DNA of 64,000 bases from Prunus persica (Eukaryota; Streptophyta; Magnoliopsida; Rosales; Rosaceae). The stretch covers positions 25,651,983 through 25,715,982 of the forward strand of contig NC_034009.1 of assembly GCF_000346465.2 (NCBI RefSeq), written 5' to 3'. Made by a program: the position numbers and the translations under genes. Every line of letters starts with the position of its first letter. Position 1 is the first letter of the stretch. The notes under the pieces were generated by a model. It saw nothing but the letters and a program-made list of their open reading frames with translations. It did not search any database and was not told the DNA's origin. Of this stretch, positions 16,121 through 27,939 are shown piece by piece.

Positions 16121-16880
16121 CTTTGGAATTGCAAGTTCAAAACTTTTGGCTCCGTCAATGATTTGTTTCTTTTCTTTCCTGATCTTTTAGTTTTTGTTGC
16201 GTTTTTTTGTCTCTCTCCTTTTGGGTTTTCACTTTTTCATTTTTAGTCTGCAGTCAGTCATGATCTTTAGGATCTTTGTATTGGGAAGGTAGCTAGCTAG
16301 GAGATAATTATGTATAGGTAATTATTATAAATAAATAAAAGATCGTCAATCTTAGCTTTATTGGTTAATGAACCCTCGTTTCATTTGCATGCTTCTTAAT
16401 TTGCTCCGAGTTTCCTTCTTCTGTAGACTGTATCTGCTGAGTGAGAGATTGCTCTGTTTTCTTGTCTCTTGTTCCTCATTCAACTTTGATATCTTTCTTT
16501 AAGAGTTTATTTTCTTCTGTTCATGATCATGCGCAGCGCAGGCATGAGAAATCGCAGTCAAAATGTTGGTAAGTAAGCCTCCAAAAGTTGTCAAAATCAA
16601 CAATAGAGGGCAATAAATTAAATCCCTTTCAATGGGTTAAAAAGATAAGGTGATGCAGTTCCTCTGTTCCTTTGGCTGACTGATCGACTGACTAACCAAA
16701 ACTAAGCCCCACAAGAAGCCTTTGGCCATGGCCCCAGCTGGGCTTTTCAGCTCTGCCATCACCTTCTCTTTAGACTTAGAGTTTGGTCTATGCATGATCT
16801 AAGTGCCCCCACACGCCATGACTGAAGACTGAAGACTGATGACCGCCCACCCACCTCGGACTCTTTATGATATTAGTGGG

Positions 16881-16913
16881 GAAGGGAAGGAAAGGAAAGG
16901 AAAGGAAAGGGAA

Positions 16914-16951
<38 letters not shown>
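16881..16951. repeat. Compound microsatellite (GGAAA)n-(CT)n
   Basis: A purine (GGAAA)n tract runs directly into about 18 CT dinucleotides. The strand asymmetry switches from purine to pyrimidine at the join. Confidence 0.95.
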
Positions 16952-16952
<1 letters not shown>

Positions 16953-18602
16953 GTGCTATTCTGATAGATAGGTCTCATGGTAGAAGACAAATCACATGTG
17001 GAAGTGGAGAGAGGGGAAAATTAGGAGAGGATCCTATGTGAAGTTTGAATGGTCCTTATTATTTAGCCCTTTCTCAAGCTTAAGTTTTGCAGCACCAATA
17101 ATTGAGGAACCCACTTATTCTATCTAAATGTAATTTAAATGGATTAAAGTTTGCATTTTGCAATAGAATATAGAATGTTCATGGAAAAAGCAAGAAAAGA
17201 AACCCAATTGTTTTCTAGGCTCATAGCAAAAGTATATAATGAAATAATTAAGTGCCAATAAGCGGTTCACCTAGGGGAGGTTTTCTTGTGTGCATGGATT
17301 GAACAAACAAAGGTGGATCACAGCAGTCTCTGATACAATAAGGTTGCAACACGTCTGTTTGGGTTTGAGACAGCAAATGCTATTTGAGAGGAAAAAACAC
17401 CGTGTGAAACGGGAATAATACTAATTTATTATTCTTAATCAATCACGTGATAATCTGTGATTAACTAAGTATAGTAAAACAATATTACCCCCATTTCATA
17501 CAAAATTTTCCTGAATTGGCCAGCGTGTTGGCATGCTAGTGTTCACTAAATGTTGGATTAGATTTCTTATTATTTTTCTTGTGTTAAATATTAAGACCCC
17601 CCATTATTGGAGACCACATGTATATGGAGTGGATTAAAATTGTAACCCAATCCTTGCATTTATATAGTTTGCTCACTTCTATTATTGAAAAACGACAAAG
17701 GGAACAAAGAATTGTTAATGAGTGATTATGCTAGAACATGCCAGAGAGACCGTTTAATAAGTTACCAAATGTTTACTTAACCCAAACAAGTGATTATTAA
17801 TACACTCAACTAATCACGATTCACAAAACAGCAAAATCCTACTTCTTTTCTTTATATCTAAAGTTTTTATTCATCACACCCCCAAAGTTTTGACTTTTAA
17901 CAACACATCAAGCCATAAAAGCATATCCAAAAACCAGATCAGTTTGCAGTTTCTTTTAGTTTTTAATTGTCAATTCGTAAAACAGTCTATGTGCAGCTAA
18001 TCCCTGGTGGCATCCATAACACTGAGCTGAAAGCCTCAAGATCTTTTTGTGGGGGCGGCACATGCCACCTTCTGCGACCAATCTCTTTCCTCGACATTCA
18101 CAACTTTTTGTGTAAATTGAACTCTGATCAATTTGCTACAAAAATTATACATAGAAAAACTCAGTGATTGGGTGGCATGTGGGGGGCCAATTTCACTCTC
18201 TGGCGACAATGGAATTAGTACTTGGAATTCATGCTTCAAAATCTAGCAACCATTTTTTTTTTTTTTTTCTTAGTGGGATTTGGGAGCCACCATCATCACC
18301 AAACAAAATGCGCAATCGTCTGCATGTTGGGCGTGGCAAACCCTCCACCGGCATGTTTGACTCTCCCCCCATGCCCGTACAAATCTTTGGTCATACATGC
18401 ACCATTTTCGAGTCCTACTTTGTTGGTTTGTTAGAGAGACTAATTATTAATAATGTGAGTATGTAATTCAATATGGCATTAAGTGATACATTCAAGCTTA
18501 ATAAGAGGAATGCATCAGGTTTACTTGCAACCAATGAGAACAACAAGAAAGGGAAATATTTTCCATAATGACTAAGGTGAGCTGTAGCTCATGGATGTTT
18601 TT

Positions 18603-18750
18603 GGGTGGAAAAAAATAATTTCTAAGAAATCCTTTACATTTGCATGTCTTTGGTTTGAAAGTTGAGAGGTTATTCTGTCTTTTTTGAAAAAGCTTTGGCT
18701 TTTTCCAAAAGTGAAAGTTTTTTTATGGGTAAAACCTAAATTTACTAAAA
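18603..18750. repeat. Dispersed AT-rich repeat, copy 1
   Basis: The sequence around TCTTTGGTTTGAAAGTTGAG and the following Phe/Lys-coding T/A runs recur, diverged, at 41525-41660. This is probably an old transposon piece of unknown class. Confidence 0.6.
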
Positions 18751-19624
18751 AATAAATCAAACTTATATATTTTGCTTGTTTTAAATAAAACTCAATGCGT
18801 ATTAATATAATAAAGTTCAAAAAAATTAAATTATTTATGAATTTAGTTGCATTGCAGCAATAAATGTACATATTGAAATGGGTACACTTTCAATTTTGTT
18901 GTTGAACATATTTTTATTTTATAATATATTTTTTTTGTTGCATTTAATATGTATTTTTTTTATGTTAAATTTTATTGAAAACTAGTCAATGAAGCTATGA
19001 ACTAGCGTGGTTTATATTATTTAATGTACACTATAGAAATTGCAAGTACAAAAAAAAAGAAAAAAAGAGAAGATTTTACCCTAATCCTTTAGCTAGCCCA
19101 CTCGTTGAAAAATTCCTAGTTTCGTCCTGTGTGTACTTACACATAATAAATCATTAATACACAGATTCCACCTTAAAATTCTTAATCAAATACTTAAAAA
19201 CTATGAATCAAATCAATTAAAAAGGAGTAGTTGATCTAATTCTTATTCTTTGTTTATCTCATTCTCGTACTTCTTATTTCCGTTACTTACGTCGTTAAAC
19301 TCTCGGATTAGTAGGAGAAACCAACCATGATGGGTAGGTTAAACAATAAAAAAAGAAGAGGTGAAACGAATTTGTTTATTAAAAAAAAAAAAACTCCAAT
19401 TTGCAAAAGTAGGATGGGTTGGTGGCTAAGTGGGCCATCTTCCAAACACTTGGGCCTGAATAAACTCAACCGAAGCCCAAGTAATAACCGAGGCAATCAA
19501 CAGGCTCGCTCCTGATTGGCCCATATTTAATCAAATGAGCAAAAACATCCATCGACGTTGTCGGACGGCCGTGACTCTGCAAATGGATCGGTCTGCGAGA
19601 CTGTGACTCTGCAAATCCTGGTAA

Positions 19625-21859
19625 ATGGAGATGAAGCAGACGACATGGCCAGGCCGATCGAATGGCCGTCGTTTCACGTCCTGTCCGTTATGGAGCACTA
19701 AGGGTAAAAAGCACCACGAGCTCCACCCGACGAAGCACAGCAATCGAATGTCCGGCAGAGGAGCATCGTCGTCATCTTCAACGGACGGTCGCGATTTCTC
19801 GGCCCTGCCGTACGAATTGATAATGATAATCGGGGTTTCGCTGAGCCACCCGAACCTCAGAGCGGCGTCGTTGGCGTGTAAGTCGTGGTACGAGGCACTT
19901 CGGCCGCTGAGACAGGCGATGCTGTATATGAGGTGGGGAAAGCGGTTCAAGCACGGCCGAGGTGGGGTCCAGCCCAACATGGACAAGGCTCTCGACGCGT
20001 TTCTGAAGGGCGCGGCTCTGGGGTCCCCCATGGCTATGGTGGATGCCGGGCTTATATACTGGGAGAGAGGCCTCAAGGACAAGGCTGTCGCTTTGTATCA
20101 GAAAGCTGCAGACCTGGGAGACCTGGCTGGGAAGTGCAATTTGGGAATTTCCTATCTGCAAGGTTTGATTTTCCCTGGTTATTTAGTACCAAATGTGTTG
20201 CTTATCATAGTTATGATATTGAAATTTAGAGGCTTTGAACAGAGAGTGATAGAAGTTTGATTCTTGTGGAATTGGAATTTACTCATATATCATATCCGGT
20301 TTCAAATTGTACATTTGCCAATCCATTTATGTAAATTCTTGAATGTTATACCTTTATGAGCTCTTTTGCTAATCCACGTCTATAACAAGAAGCTTCCAAG
20401 TGTTTTGGTGGGTTGCTTTTTATGTACTTTAACTATCATTGAGAAAAATAGTTGCCCTTCAGCTGGTTAGAATGGCAAAGCAGGATCATTGTAGTTGCCC
20501 CCAACTAGTTGGGGTTAAAGAAATTTAAGGTGAGATTCTAGAACTTACCCTGTTGATTCGAAGAATAGTTAATGTAATTATAATGAAGAACAATGGTTTC
20601 AGATGATTTAAGTTTTGCTTTGTTAATGCATTATGAAATAAGGGGTTCTCCCCCCTCTATATACATAACTTTGATTAGATTATTTTGAATACACTAAATA
20701 TAGGAGCGTGTGTTGCACATGGATTTCTCTTCAAATGCTTTCCTTCATTATTTCCTACAACCAATACATTAGATGCACAGTTGTAATTAAATGGTGGGTA
20801 CTTCTTTTTATATGATGTTGTATGATATGATAGGCAGAGTTGGATTTCCTTTCATCAGGAAGTTTTTTTGTTTGCATTGAGTGTATAGTCTTGTTTGTGC
20901 GTATGAATATTATTATCTGTGCAGTTGAACCTCCAAATCCAAAGGAAGCTGTGAAATGGTTATATCATGCATCCAATGAGGGCCATACCCGTGCCCAGTA
21001 CCAGCTTGCACTTTGTCTGCATCACGGCCGTGGGGTTGATCGTAACATAAAAGAGGCGGTATGCCGTTATATCCTAACAAAATGCAGTTGCATTTTGATT
21101 TCCAGCTATAAAGTCAGCTATTCTGAATGAGAATAGCATTAGGATTGTCAGCTCCTCTATCGGCCCAATGTACTTCCATATTCAGAACCTTAATTTGGTA
21201 AGTTTTCTTTTCTTCATACAGGCAAGATGGTATTTGAAAGCTGCAGAAGGTGGTTATGTGCGTGCCATGTACAATGTTTCACTGTGCTACAAATTTGAGG
21301 AAGGGTTAGCGCGCAGCCATTGCCAAGCAAGAAAATGGATGAAGAGAGCAGCCGATCGTGGGCACAGTAAAGCTCAATATGAGCATGGACTCGCTCTTTT
21401 TTCTGTATGTATCATTTATTGCATTCATGAAATTATTTTTTTGGTGGGAGCCACTGGTTTGATTGTAGGGCCAAATAATCTTGCTGCCAGGATTCATTAT
21501 TCTGCTCTTTATGATATGTGGTAGCACTATGTTGATATAAATGAATGCCATTTGTATACCTGTTAAATATACCCTTGTAGTATTTGTATCATAATTTATT
21601 CTCATTTAGAAGCAAGAAAAAAAGTACTTTTATTGTAAGTATTTAATTTGTTACGGTAGGCAGATGGATGTTTTAACGGTAATATCTGCAGGAAGGAGAA
21701 AAGATAAAAGCTGTAGTCTACTTGGAACTTGCTACCCGAGGTGGGGAAAGTGCATCAGCTCATGTCAAGGATGTGATTCTTCAACAGCTTTCAGAAACTT
21801 CACGTGATGATGTAATGCTTCTTGTCGACCAATGGCGTGCTTTGCCCTCATCTTCCTGA
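19625..21859 (+). CDS. F-box protein with Sel1-like (TPR-type) repeats, At1g70590-like
   Basis: Probable substrate receptor of an SCF ubiquitin ligase: an N-terminal F-box to dock on SKP1 and Sel1-like helical repeats to bind a partner. The target is unknown. Exons are 19625-20162, 20925-21058, 21222-21404 and 21692-21859, joined in frame with GT-AG borders, giving 340 aa. The F-box is near residues 57-97 (FSALPYELIMIIGVSL, then LRAASLACKSWYEALRPL). Repeats follow: ALDAFLKGAALGSPMAM, KAVALYQKAADLGDLAGK, EAVKWLYHASNEGHTRAQ, WYLKAAEGGYVRAM and KWMKRAADRGHSKAQ. The first Met follows an in-frame stop directly. The third codon is also Met (19631) and fits my memory of homolog starts better; a Met at 19748 is a further option. 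No breaks were seen. Pieces of this locus recur at 36.4-37.5 kb and 62.8-64.0 kb. Confidence 0.87.
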
Positions 21860-22690
21860 TGGCTGGAAAATCGTCCCTTCAATTCATGCGACCGTTTTGG
21901 GCTGTATGGTCATCCTCTTTCTGATGAGTGATGGTAGTTTCTTATATTAGATATGGAGAAGATCTGTATATTTCTAGAAGTGTTGTGTTATTAACAACAG
22001 TTCTTGTATGCACTTTTCTAAAAATTTGACGTGATTGGCGTAGAAGTATTACTGTTGCCGAAATACCGGTTTTAGTTGTGCATGCTTATTAGTGCTATTG
22101 AGTGAGTTAGTAATGATCTCGAAAGAGTGTCATCAGGGAATTACTTGTGTCGATAGACGTTTTTCGAAGTCCAGCCATGTTGCTTGTATGAAGTGAATTC
22201 ACAATATCAATCTGACAGTTCCAGGACTTGTTAAGGATAGTCAGGATTCACCTTGCAGATATTCAATGGAGCAAATGATCCCTCAGGTATAATTATTCTT
22301 CCTACTACTTACTACAATGTTCATAAACATCCTACTGAAAATTGTACTAGAGCCATTATCTGATTTCTTCTGTGATTAGGGCACGTGTTGGAAATCCTGC
22401 TAGTTGACTGACAAGATCGGGTCCTCCTGTATTGATTTTGGAGTTCCAGAAGGCAAAAATCTCAGAAAATAGAACCTTACGAGAAAGGACGCAACTGAAA
22501 TGAGGATAGAGTATTATTTTCATATAAACAAGTCATCACTTTTTTTTTTCTTCCCAAGAACAGTTAATTGTGAACTTTTGCATTTATCTTATAAATCAAC
22601 TATGTTTGTATGAACCCTGATTCCTTCCATTTCAAAACTATCAAACTGATCCTACTACTGCATTCATAAATGAATTAACTTTCAAAAACA
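21860..22690. other. F-box gene 3' flank, duplicated at 36.4-37.5 kb; contains remnant of ARO gene 3' UTR
   Basis: From about 21950 to 22100 and 22300 to 22660 the sequence matches 36380-36760 and 37300-37500 in order. In the second copy, this same 3' flank runs straight into the 3' end of a minus-strand ARO pseudogene. So 22500-22660 is probably the leftover 3' UTR of an ARO gene that once lay tail-to-tail with the F-box gene. Confidence 0.6.
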
Positions 22691-22829
22691 GTTTTAGAAA
22701 ACAAATGTTCATTCATTGTAGATCCAGGCACGCTCAACCTTAGCTGAGTGCATTCGAAGTGGTATGTTGCGCCTGGGAAGCTGATTAGAGTTGTCAAAAT
22801 AAACCGAGAACCCAAAACCATACTTCAAA

Positions 22830-23060
22830 GTAAAATTCTAGCTTTCCCATAACCCTAAGTATGTGAAACCCTAACAGTAGGTTCGGGAGTACTCCCAAGT
22901 GTGTCCAATGACTAAGACAGTCTCGGAAGACATCTGGTCAACCGAGCCGACATGCCCATGAACTAGGTTAACTGGGCTCGTGGGGCCCACGACTTCCAAT
23001 TTTCGATCTAAAACTTCCTATAGGTCAACTAAGGTCTACTGACTAGGTCCCAAAAGTTTC
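22830..23060. repeat. Diverged fragment related to the 23914-27495 LTR
   Basis: The stretch around GGTCAACCGAGC and GGGGCCCACGACTTCCAAT resembles 26200-26340 inside the long solo LTR, where the matching part reads GGGCCCACGACCTCCAAAT. The similarity was seen by eye only, and no borders are resolved. Confidence 0.5.
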
Positions 23061-23259
23061 GTCCTATAAAAAAAATTTAAAGTTAAATGAGCTGGTGCTT
23101 GGGATAAGACACAGGCCTGAGCACAACCCGTTTCATTGTGGACTTGGGCTTTAGGCAGGACCGTGATAAATGGTTTTAATAAATGGGTACGTCATGACCT
23201 GATTAATTATATGGGCCGGCGTTTAACTTAGTGGCACAAATTTAAATGGGCCATGCATT

Positions 23260-23827
23260 TAACACCTCTAGGTTGAACATCCGGCATGAGTGGACTTGGA
23301 TATGCAAATTTGATCCGACTTGCAGGTACTGGCCATTGCAATAGTAGTAGTTGACTTTGGCCTATTAGGCCATGCTTCGTGGATCGATGTTGGGTAGGAC
23401 CTGCATGAGTGACGACATTTTTCTACTTAGCCAAGTAGACAGGGTCCTTAGCAACATCTTGGGTCGCAAGACTTGTGCAGACTAGGCACAAGTTGGGCAG
23501 TTTGACGCACATGGTCAGGTCCGCGGCAGATACGGGCGTGTAAAAAACAAACGGGTTGGTTTCTAAACCCGCTGTGCAACATAGACCACTTGCTCCTAGA
23601 CCCATGAGCATGTTCCTCATATTGAGTCTAGCTAGACCCTGCTCCAAGTAATCATCACCACCATTTTTTGCTATGCATATGACTCTGATCGTAAGGCATT
23701 GTTTGGGGCTTTAAGGCAATGAAGGTGTTTAGGGCTTCTTTGGAAGGAAGGAAGAGAGTGAAGTTGTGGTGGTGATGGAGCGAAGGGCAGTGATGGTGGC
23801 AGTTGGAGGTAGAGGAGAGGAAGCCAT
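23260..23827 (-). pseudogene. Polyphenol oxidase (PPO) pseudogene module 0, N-terminal part with transit peptide
   Basis: PPOs are plastid copper enzymes that oxidise phenols to quinones. Read leftward from the ATG at 23827, the start MASSPLPPTATITALRSITT is a Ser/Thr-rich plastid transit peptide, but it meets a stop after about 32 codons. Further on, LEQGLARLNMRNMLMGLGAS and PFVFYTPVSAADLTMC match the thylakoid-transfer region and mature N-terminus of PPOs. Then ATQDVAKDPVYLAK matches the start of the tyrosinase domain before the similarity ends in a foreign GC-rich repeat. It has multiple frame breaks and is non-functional. Its upstream region is split by the long solo LTR. Confidence 0.75.
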
Positions 23828-23913
23828 GACAGAACCTTAATGAAGAAATGATAATCTCTTTTTTTGTCGAAAATGCATGAATGTACTCAAGTGTTCTTCT
23901 TTTATAATGGATA

Positions 23914-26900
23914 TGATAGGACCTGCCCCGAAATTCCTCGGAATCGGGGACGAATTCTGTGGAACCCCCGATATCACACCGATGCCAGGCCCACTTATTA
24001 AAGACCGAGACTTTCTACCAAAATTTTGACAGAGTCTCCCCTGTAAATTTAACATTTCCCAAAATTTCAACTTGCACAAAATTCACAATTTAATATCCCA
24101 ACAGGCAGTATACACAATATAACAACACGCAATTCACATAAACGGCCTCCGGCCTTCTAATACTCCGAAGCACAACCACCAACAACACTCTTAAGTCAAA
24201 TAATATTATAAGCCATGCAGATAATGAGTTCGAACAATTTTAATGAATGCCCATTGTAATCAACATAACACAACCTCCCAAATTCCATCACATGATGTTT
24301 AACATCCTAACACAAACGCAAGTAGTTTAAGGCCTTAGCCCAAACTCATCCAAAGACCAAATTAACTTTAGTTTGCGGCTGCACCCGGGTGGGACCCCAG
24401 GCTACCTACGTACTTTTACTGAGGGATCAAGCCACACGTAGTTCTTCAAACAAAATCCCAGTTCTAACAACATGCAATCAATTACAGTAGTACAAAATAA
24501 TAGATTCTATAATTTACCCCATTCCCTTTTCTTTAAATCACATCCTACCCAACATAATCTTTTTCAAACATCTAACCTTCCCAATGTAGTATAACAATCC
24601 TTTATTTCCCTCCCTGTTCTTTTACCATAATCTTCCCATACGCCGGAAATTCTAACGCCACGTATGGGAAGTGTCTCACACGCCGGAAATTTTAACGCCA
24701 CGTGTGAGACCTAATAATCACATAATTTTCTCATACGCCGGAATATCCAATGCCACGTATGGGAAGTGTCTCACACGCCGAAAAATCCAACACCACGTGT
24801 GAGACCTAATAATCACATATTCTTCCCATACGCTAGAAAATCCAACGCCACATGTGAGACCTAATAATCACATAATCTTCCCATATGCCAGAAAATCCAA
24901 CACTACGTATGGGAAGTGTCTCACATGCCAGAAAATCCAACGCCACGTGTGAGACCAAATAATCACATAATCTTCTCATACGCCGGAAAATCCAACGCCA
25001 CGTACGGGCTCACACGCCGGAAAATCCAACGCTATGTGTGAGACCTAATAATCATATATTCTTCCCATAAGCTGAAAAATCCAACGCCACGTATGGGAAG
25101 TATCTCATACGCCGGAAAATCCAACGCCACGTGTGAGACATAATAATCATATAATCTTCCCATACGCCGAAAAATCCAACGCCAAGTATGGGAAGTGTCT
25201 CACACGCCGAAAAATTCAACGCCACGTGTGAGACCTGATAATCACATATTCTTTTCATACGCCGGAAAATCCAACGTCACGTATGGGAAGTGTCTCACAC
25301 GCTGGAAAATTCAATGCCACGTGTGAGATATAATAATCACATAATCTTCCTATACCCCGGAAAATTCAACGCCACGTATGGGAAGTGTATCACACGCTGA
25401 AAAATCCAACGCCACGTGTGAGACCAAATAACCACATAATCTTCCCATACGCCGGAAAATCCAACGCCATGAGTGAGACTTGATAATCACATATTCTTCC
25501 CATACGCAGAAAATCCAACGCCACGTATGGGAAGTGTCTCACACGTTAGAAAATCCAACCCACGTGTGAGACCTAATAATCACATAATCTTCCCATACGC
25601 CGAAAAATCCAACGCCACGTATAGGAAGTGTCTCACACGCCGGAAAATCCAACGCCACGTGTGAGACCTAATAATCACATAATCTTCCCATACGCCAGAA
25701 AATCTAACGCCACGTATAGGAAGTGTCTCACACGCCGGAAAATCCAACTCCACGTGTGAGACCAAATAATCACACAATCTTCCCATACGCTGGAAAATCC
25801 AACGCCACGTATGGGAAGTGTCTCACACGCCAGAAAATCAAACGCCATGTGTGAGACCTGATAATCACATATTCTTCCCATACGCCGAAAAATCCAACGC
25901 CACGTATGGGAAGTCTAGTATCTGAGGGGTGGTACTCAACATATATAATACGTATTCCGAATAATTATAAGTCTCAAATATCACAATAATAATAGAGATA
26001 TTCACAATTTAGCGATACAATTCTATAGTAGAATGCGACATAATTTAATCAAATAATAATAATTAATGATAAGCAAGAACCTTTAAAGGAAATCCCATAT
26101 CGAACCAATTTCCAATTTAAGCTCAAATAACAATTAAGCCTCGCTTACAAGGTCATCCTATACTTACTTTTCAAAGGGATGACCCTACCTCGAAAAACTC
26201 ATGGTCAACCGAGGTATCAAACTATCCAAATTTGGTCAACCGGGCCCGCAGGGCCCACGACCTCCAAATTTTGATCCGAAAGTTCCTATGGGTTCTACAA
26301 GGTTTAAAATACACGTCCTGCAAGTTTGGTCCCAATTGAATAGTCGGATCGCTCGCAATCACACGATCGGACGGTTATTGTAAAACACAAACTTCAAGTT
26401 ATTAAATCAGAACATCCGGAGCTCCGATCCACGATCCGTGAATTCCTGCACGATCCTAGGAATGCCTAGAATCAACATATATTAAATTCAAGACTATCCA
26501 ACAGTTCAAACCTATCGAACCCAGATAACGCACAATAGACGAATTCTGTTCGGGGTTCAAATGTCAACCAAATTGGAATCCGAAAGTACCTACATGCTCG
26601 TGAAGACCAGAAGATCACATTAGGACACAATGCCTTTTTTCTACAGTGCCCATGCGCCGCCACACGCGTCGACAGCACATGGGTGCCCAAAGCGATTATG
26701 CTTTGCCGGAAAAACTCAAAATCATGGCTCAAGACTCCTATTCTAGGTGTAACACCCTATTTGGAGTCGCTTTTGTTCTTGGGGCTACCCCAAAAAGTGA
26801 CAGAAAGTGGCCGGAATCGCGGTCCCAAAATCGGCCGAAATCCAATTTGAAAACAAGCTACCTAGGCTCAAAATTGATAAAAACCTACCCAACCATCAAC

Positions 26901-27495
26901 TAGAACATGAAAAATAGGTGAGAAAACATACCTCACTTGCTAGAAATGGTGGCCGGATGACGGAGAACGAAGCTGGGGAAATACTGTTGAAACCCAACGA
27001 CTTTTCACGGCTTTTTCTGGCAAAATCACAACTGGGCTTGTCTGGGGTTGGAAGAGGACGGCGGCCTGGTCATTTTGGTACCGGCCCCGTCAGCTTTGGT
27101 GGCCAGATGAGAGAACGGCCGACCAAAACTTGGGCCAGCTGTGGCTGTTGTCACGAGGAGAGAGAGAGGCCATGCGCTGGGGGGGGGGGGGAGGGGAGAG
27201 GGGAGAGAGAGAGAAATAAGGGTTTTCAAATTTTATCAAACCCTTTTTGCAAAAATTACGGTTATGCCACTGAGGGTATTTTGATCGTATCTTTTTCGTT
27301 ACAACTCCGATTCTAGAGCCCACTATGTGTCTACGGACTCATCTCACCGTGCTCTACGCAACGATATAGTCAAAATTTTCAAATTTCTTCTCGGTCAAAA
27401 AGTTAATTTAAACATAATAAAATATTCCATAAGCAAAATGGTTTTTATATGAATAACTTAATAATTAAAAATTTATTTAGGACCGGGTCGTTACA
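23914..27495 (-). mobile_element. Solo LTR of 3.58 kb with 5-bp target duplication GGATA
   Basis: The block begins TGATAGGACCTGCCCC and ends GACCGGGTCGTTACA on the plus strand, so it has TG...CA ends. On the minus strand it starts TGTAACGACCCGGTCC, a common start of plant LTRs. The 5 bases GGATA occur on both sides (23909-23913 and 27496-27500). No gag-pol or second LTR was found, so it is a solo LTR or an LTR-only element. It is unusually long and contains a minisatellite. The PPO upstream sequence resumes on the right side. Confidence 0.82.
24632..25915. repeat. 95-bp minisatellite, 15 units, each made of two hairpins
   Basis: Unit starts are at about 24632, 24729, 24824, 24884, 24972, 25060, 25157, 25252, 25347, 25440, 25497, 25590, 25685, 25780 and 25875. 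The step is mostly 95 bp; two units are about 57-60 bp. A unit has two inverted repeats. Hairpin A has arms CTTCCCATACG and CGTATGGGAAG. Hairpin B has arms GTCTCACACG and CGTGTGAGAC. The same spacer (CGGAAAATCCAACGCCA type) lies in both. Hairpin B contains the G-box CACGTG. A short AT-rich linker (CTAATAATCACATAAT) separates units. Confidence 0.92.
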
Positions 27496-27939
27496 GGATA
27501 TTGGCGGGCCTGCACACTTTAATTCAATAATTAATTATTTACATATCGAACAATGATTAATGTTTGGCAAAAGAACTTCTTTTGAAAATAGACATTCTAA
27601 TCTAAAGTATATCTTATATTTGCAGCAATTGCATCCTTCACCTCATTGTAGTTGTTTATCTTATAAAGTTAGTTTAATATACTTAACATAAGTTGAAAGA
27701 ACAAATTTAAAGTAAGAAAACATAAAGTTAAAGGGGATGGTGCTTGGGCTCAAGCACGAGCCTGAGCACACCCCTTTTCAATATAGACTTGGACTTTGAC
27801 TTGGGCCGTTATGAACGGCTTTAATAAATGGCCTGACACGGCATGGGCCGATTAATTATATTGGCCGGCCGACACGACACGAATAACTTAGTGGCACAAA
27901 TTTAAATGTGTCGGATAGAGACGATCCTTTTAACACCTC

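Larger units (their letters stand above)
16121..19624. other. Intergenic, 3.5 kb, no gene recognised
   Basis: The left end is the SMR 3' UTR. The stretch contains the GGAAA/CT microsatellites, AT-rich DNA, and (18.6-18.75 kb) a piece of a dispersed repeat also seen near 41.5 kb. The last 200 bp before the F-box gene are copied at 62.83-62.95 kb. Several short frames here (such as around 18.2 kb) lack similarity and are not called. Confidence 0.5.

Noticed and set aside
18164..18466. 100-aa plus-strand frame
   Set aside because: Begins in AT-rich intergenic DNA, contains a poly-Phe from a T run, and shows no similarity I recognise.
25052..25881. Several 63-68 aa frames with the same WRWIFRRVRHF-like text
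   Set aside because: They are the 95-bp minisatellite read in one frame; the repeat unit is not a multiple of three and frames end at once.
26918..27323. 132-aa frame and its antisense partners near 27 kb
   Set aside because: Inside the solo LTR; produced by GC- and purine-rich sequence and a G run.
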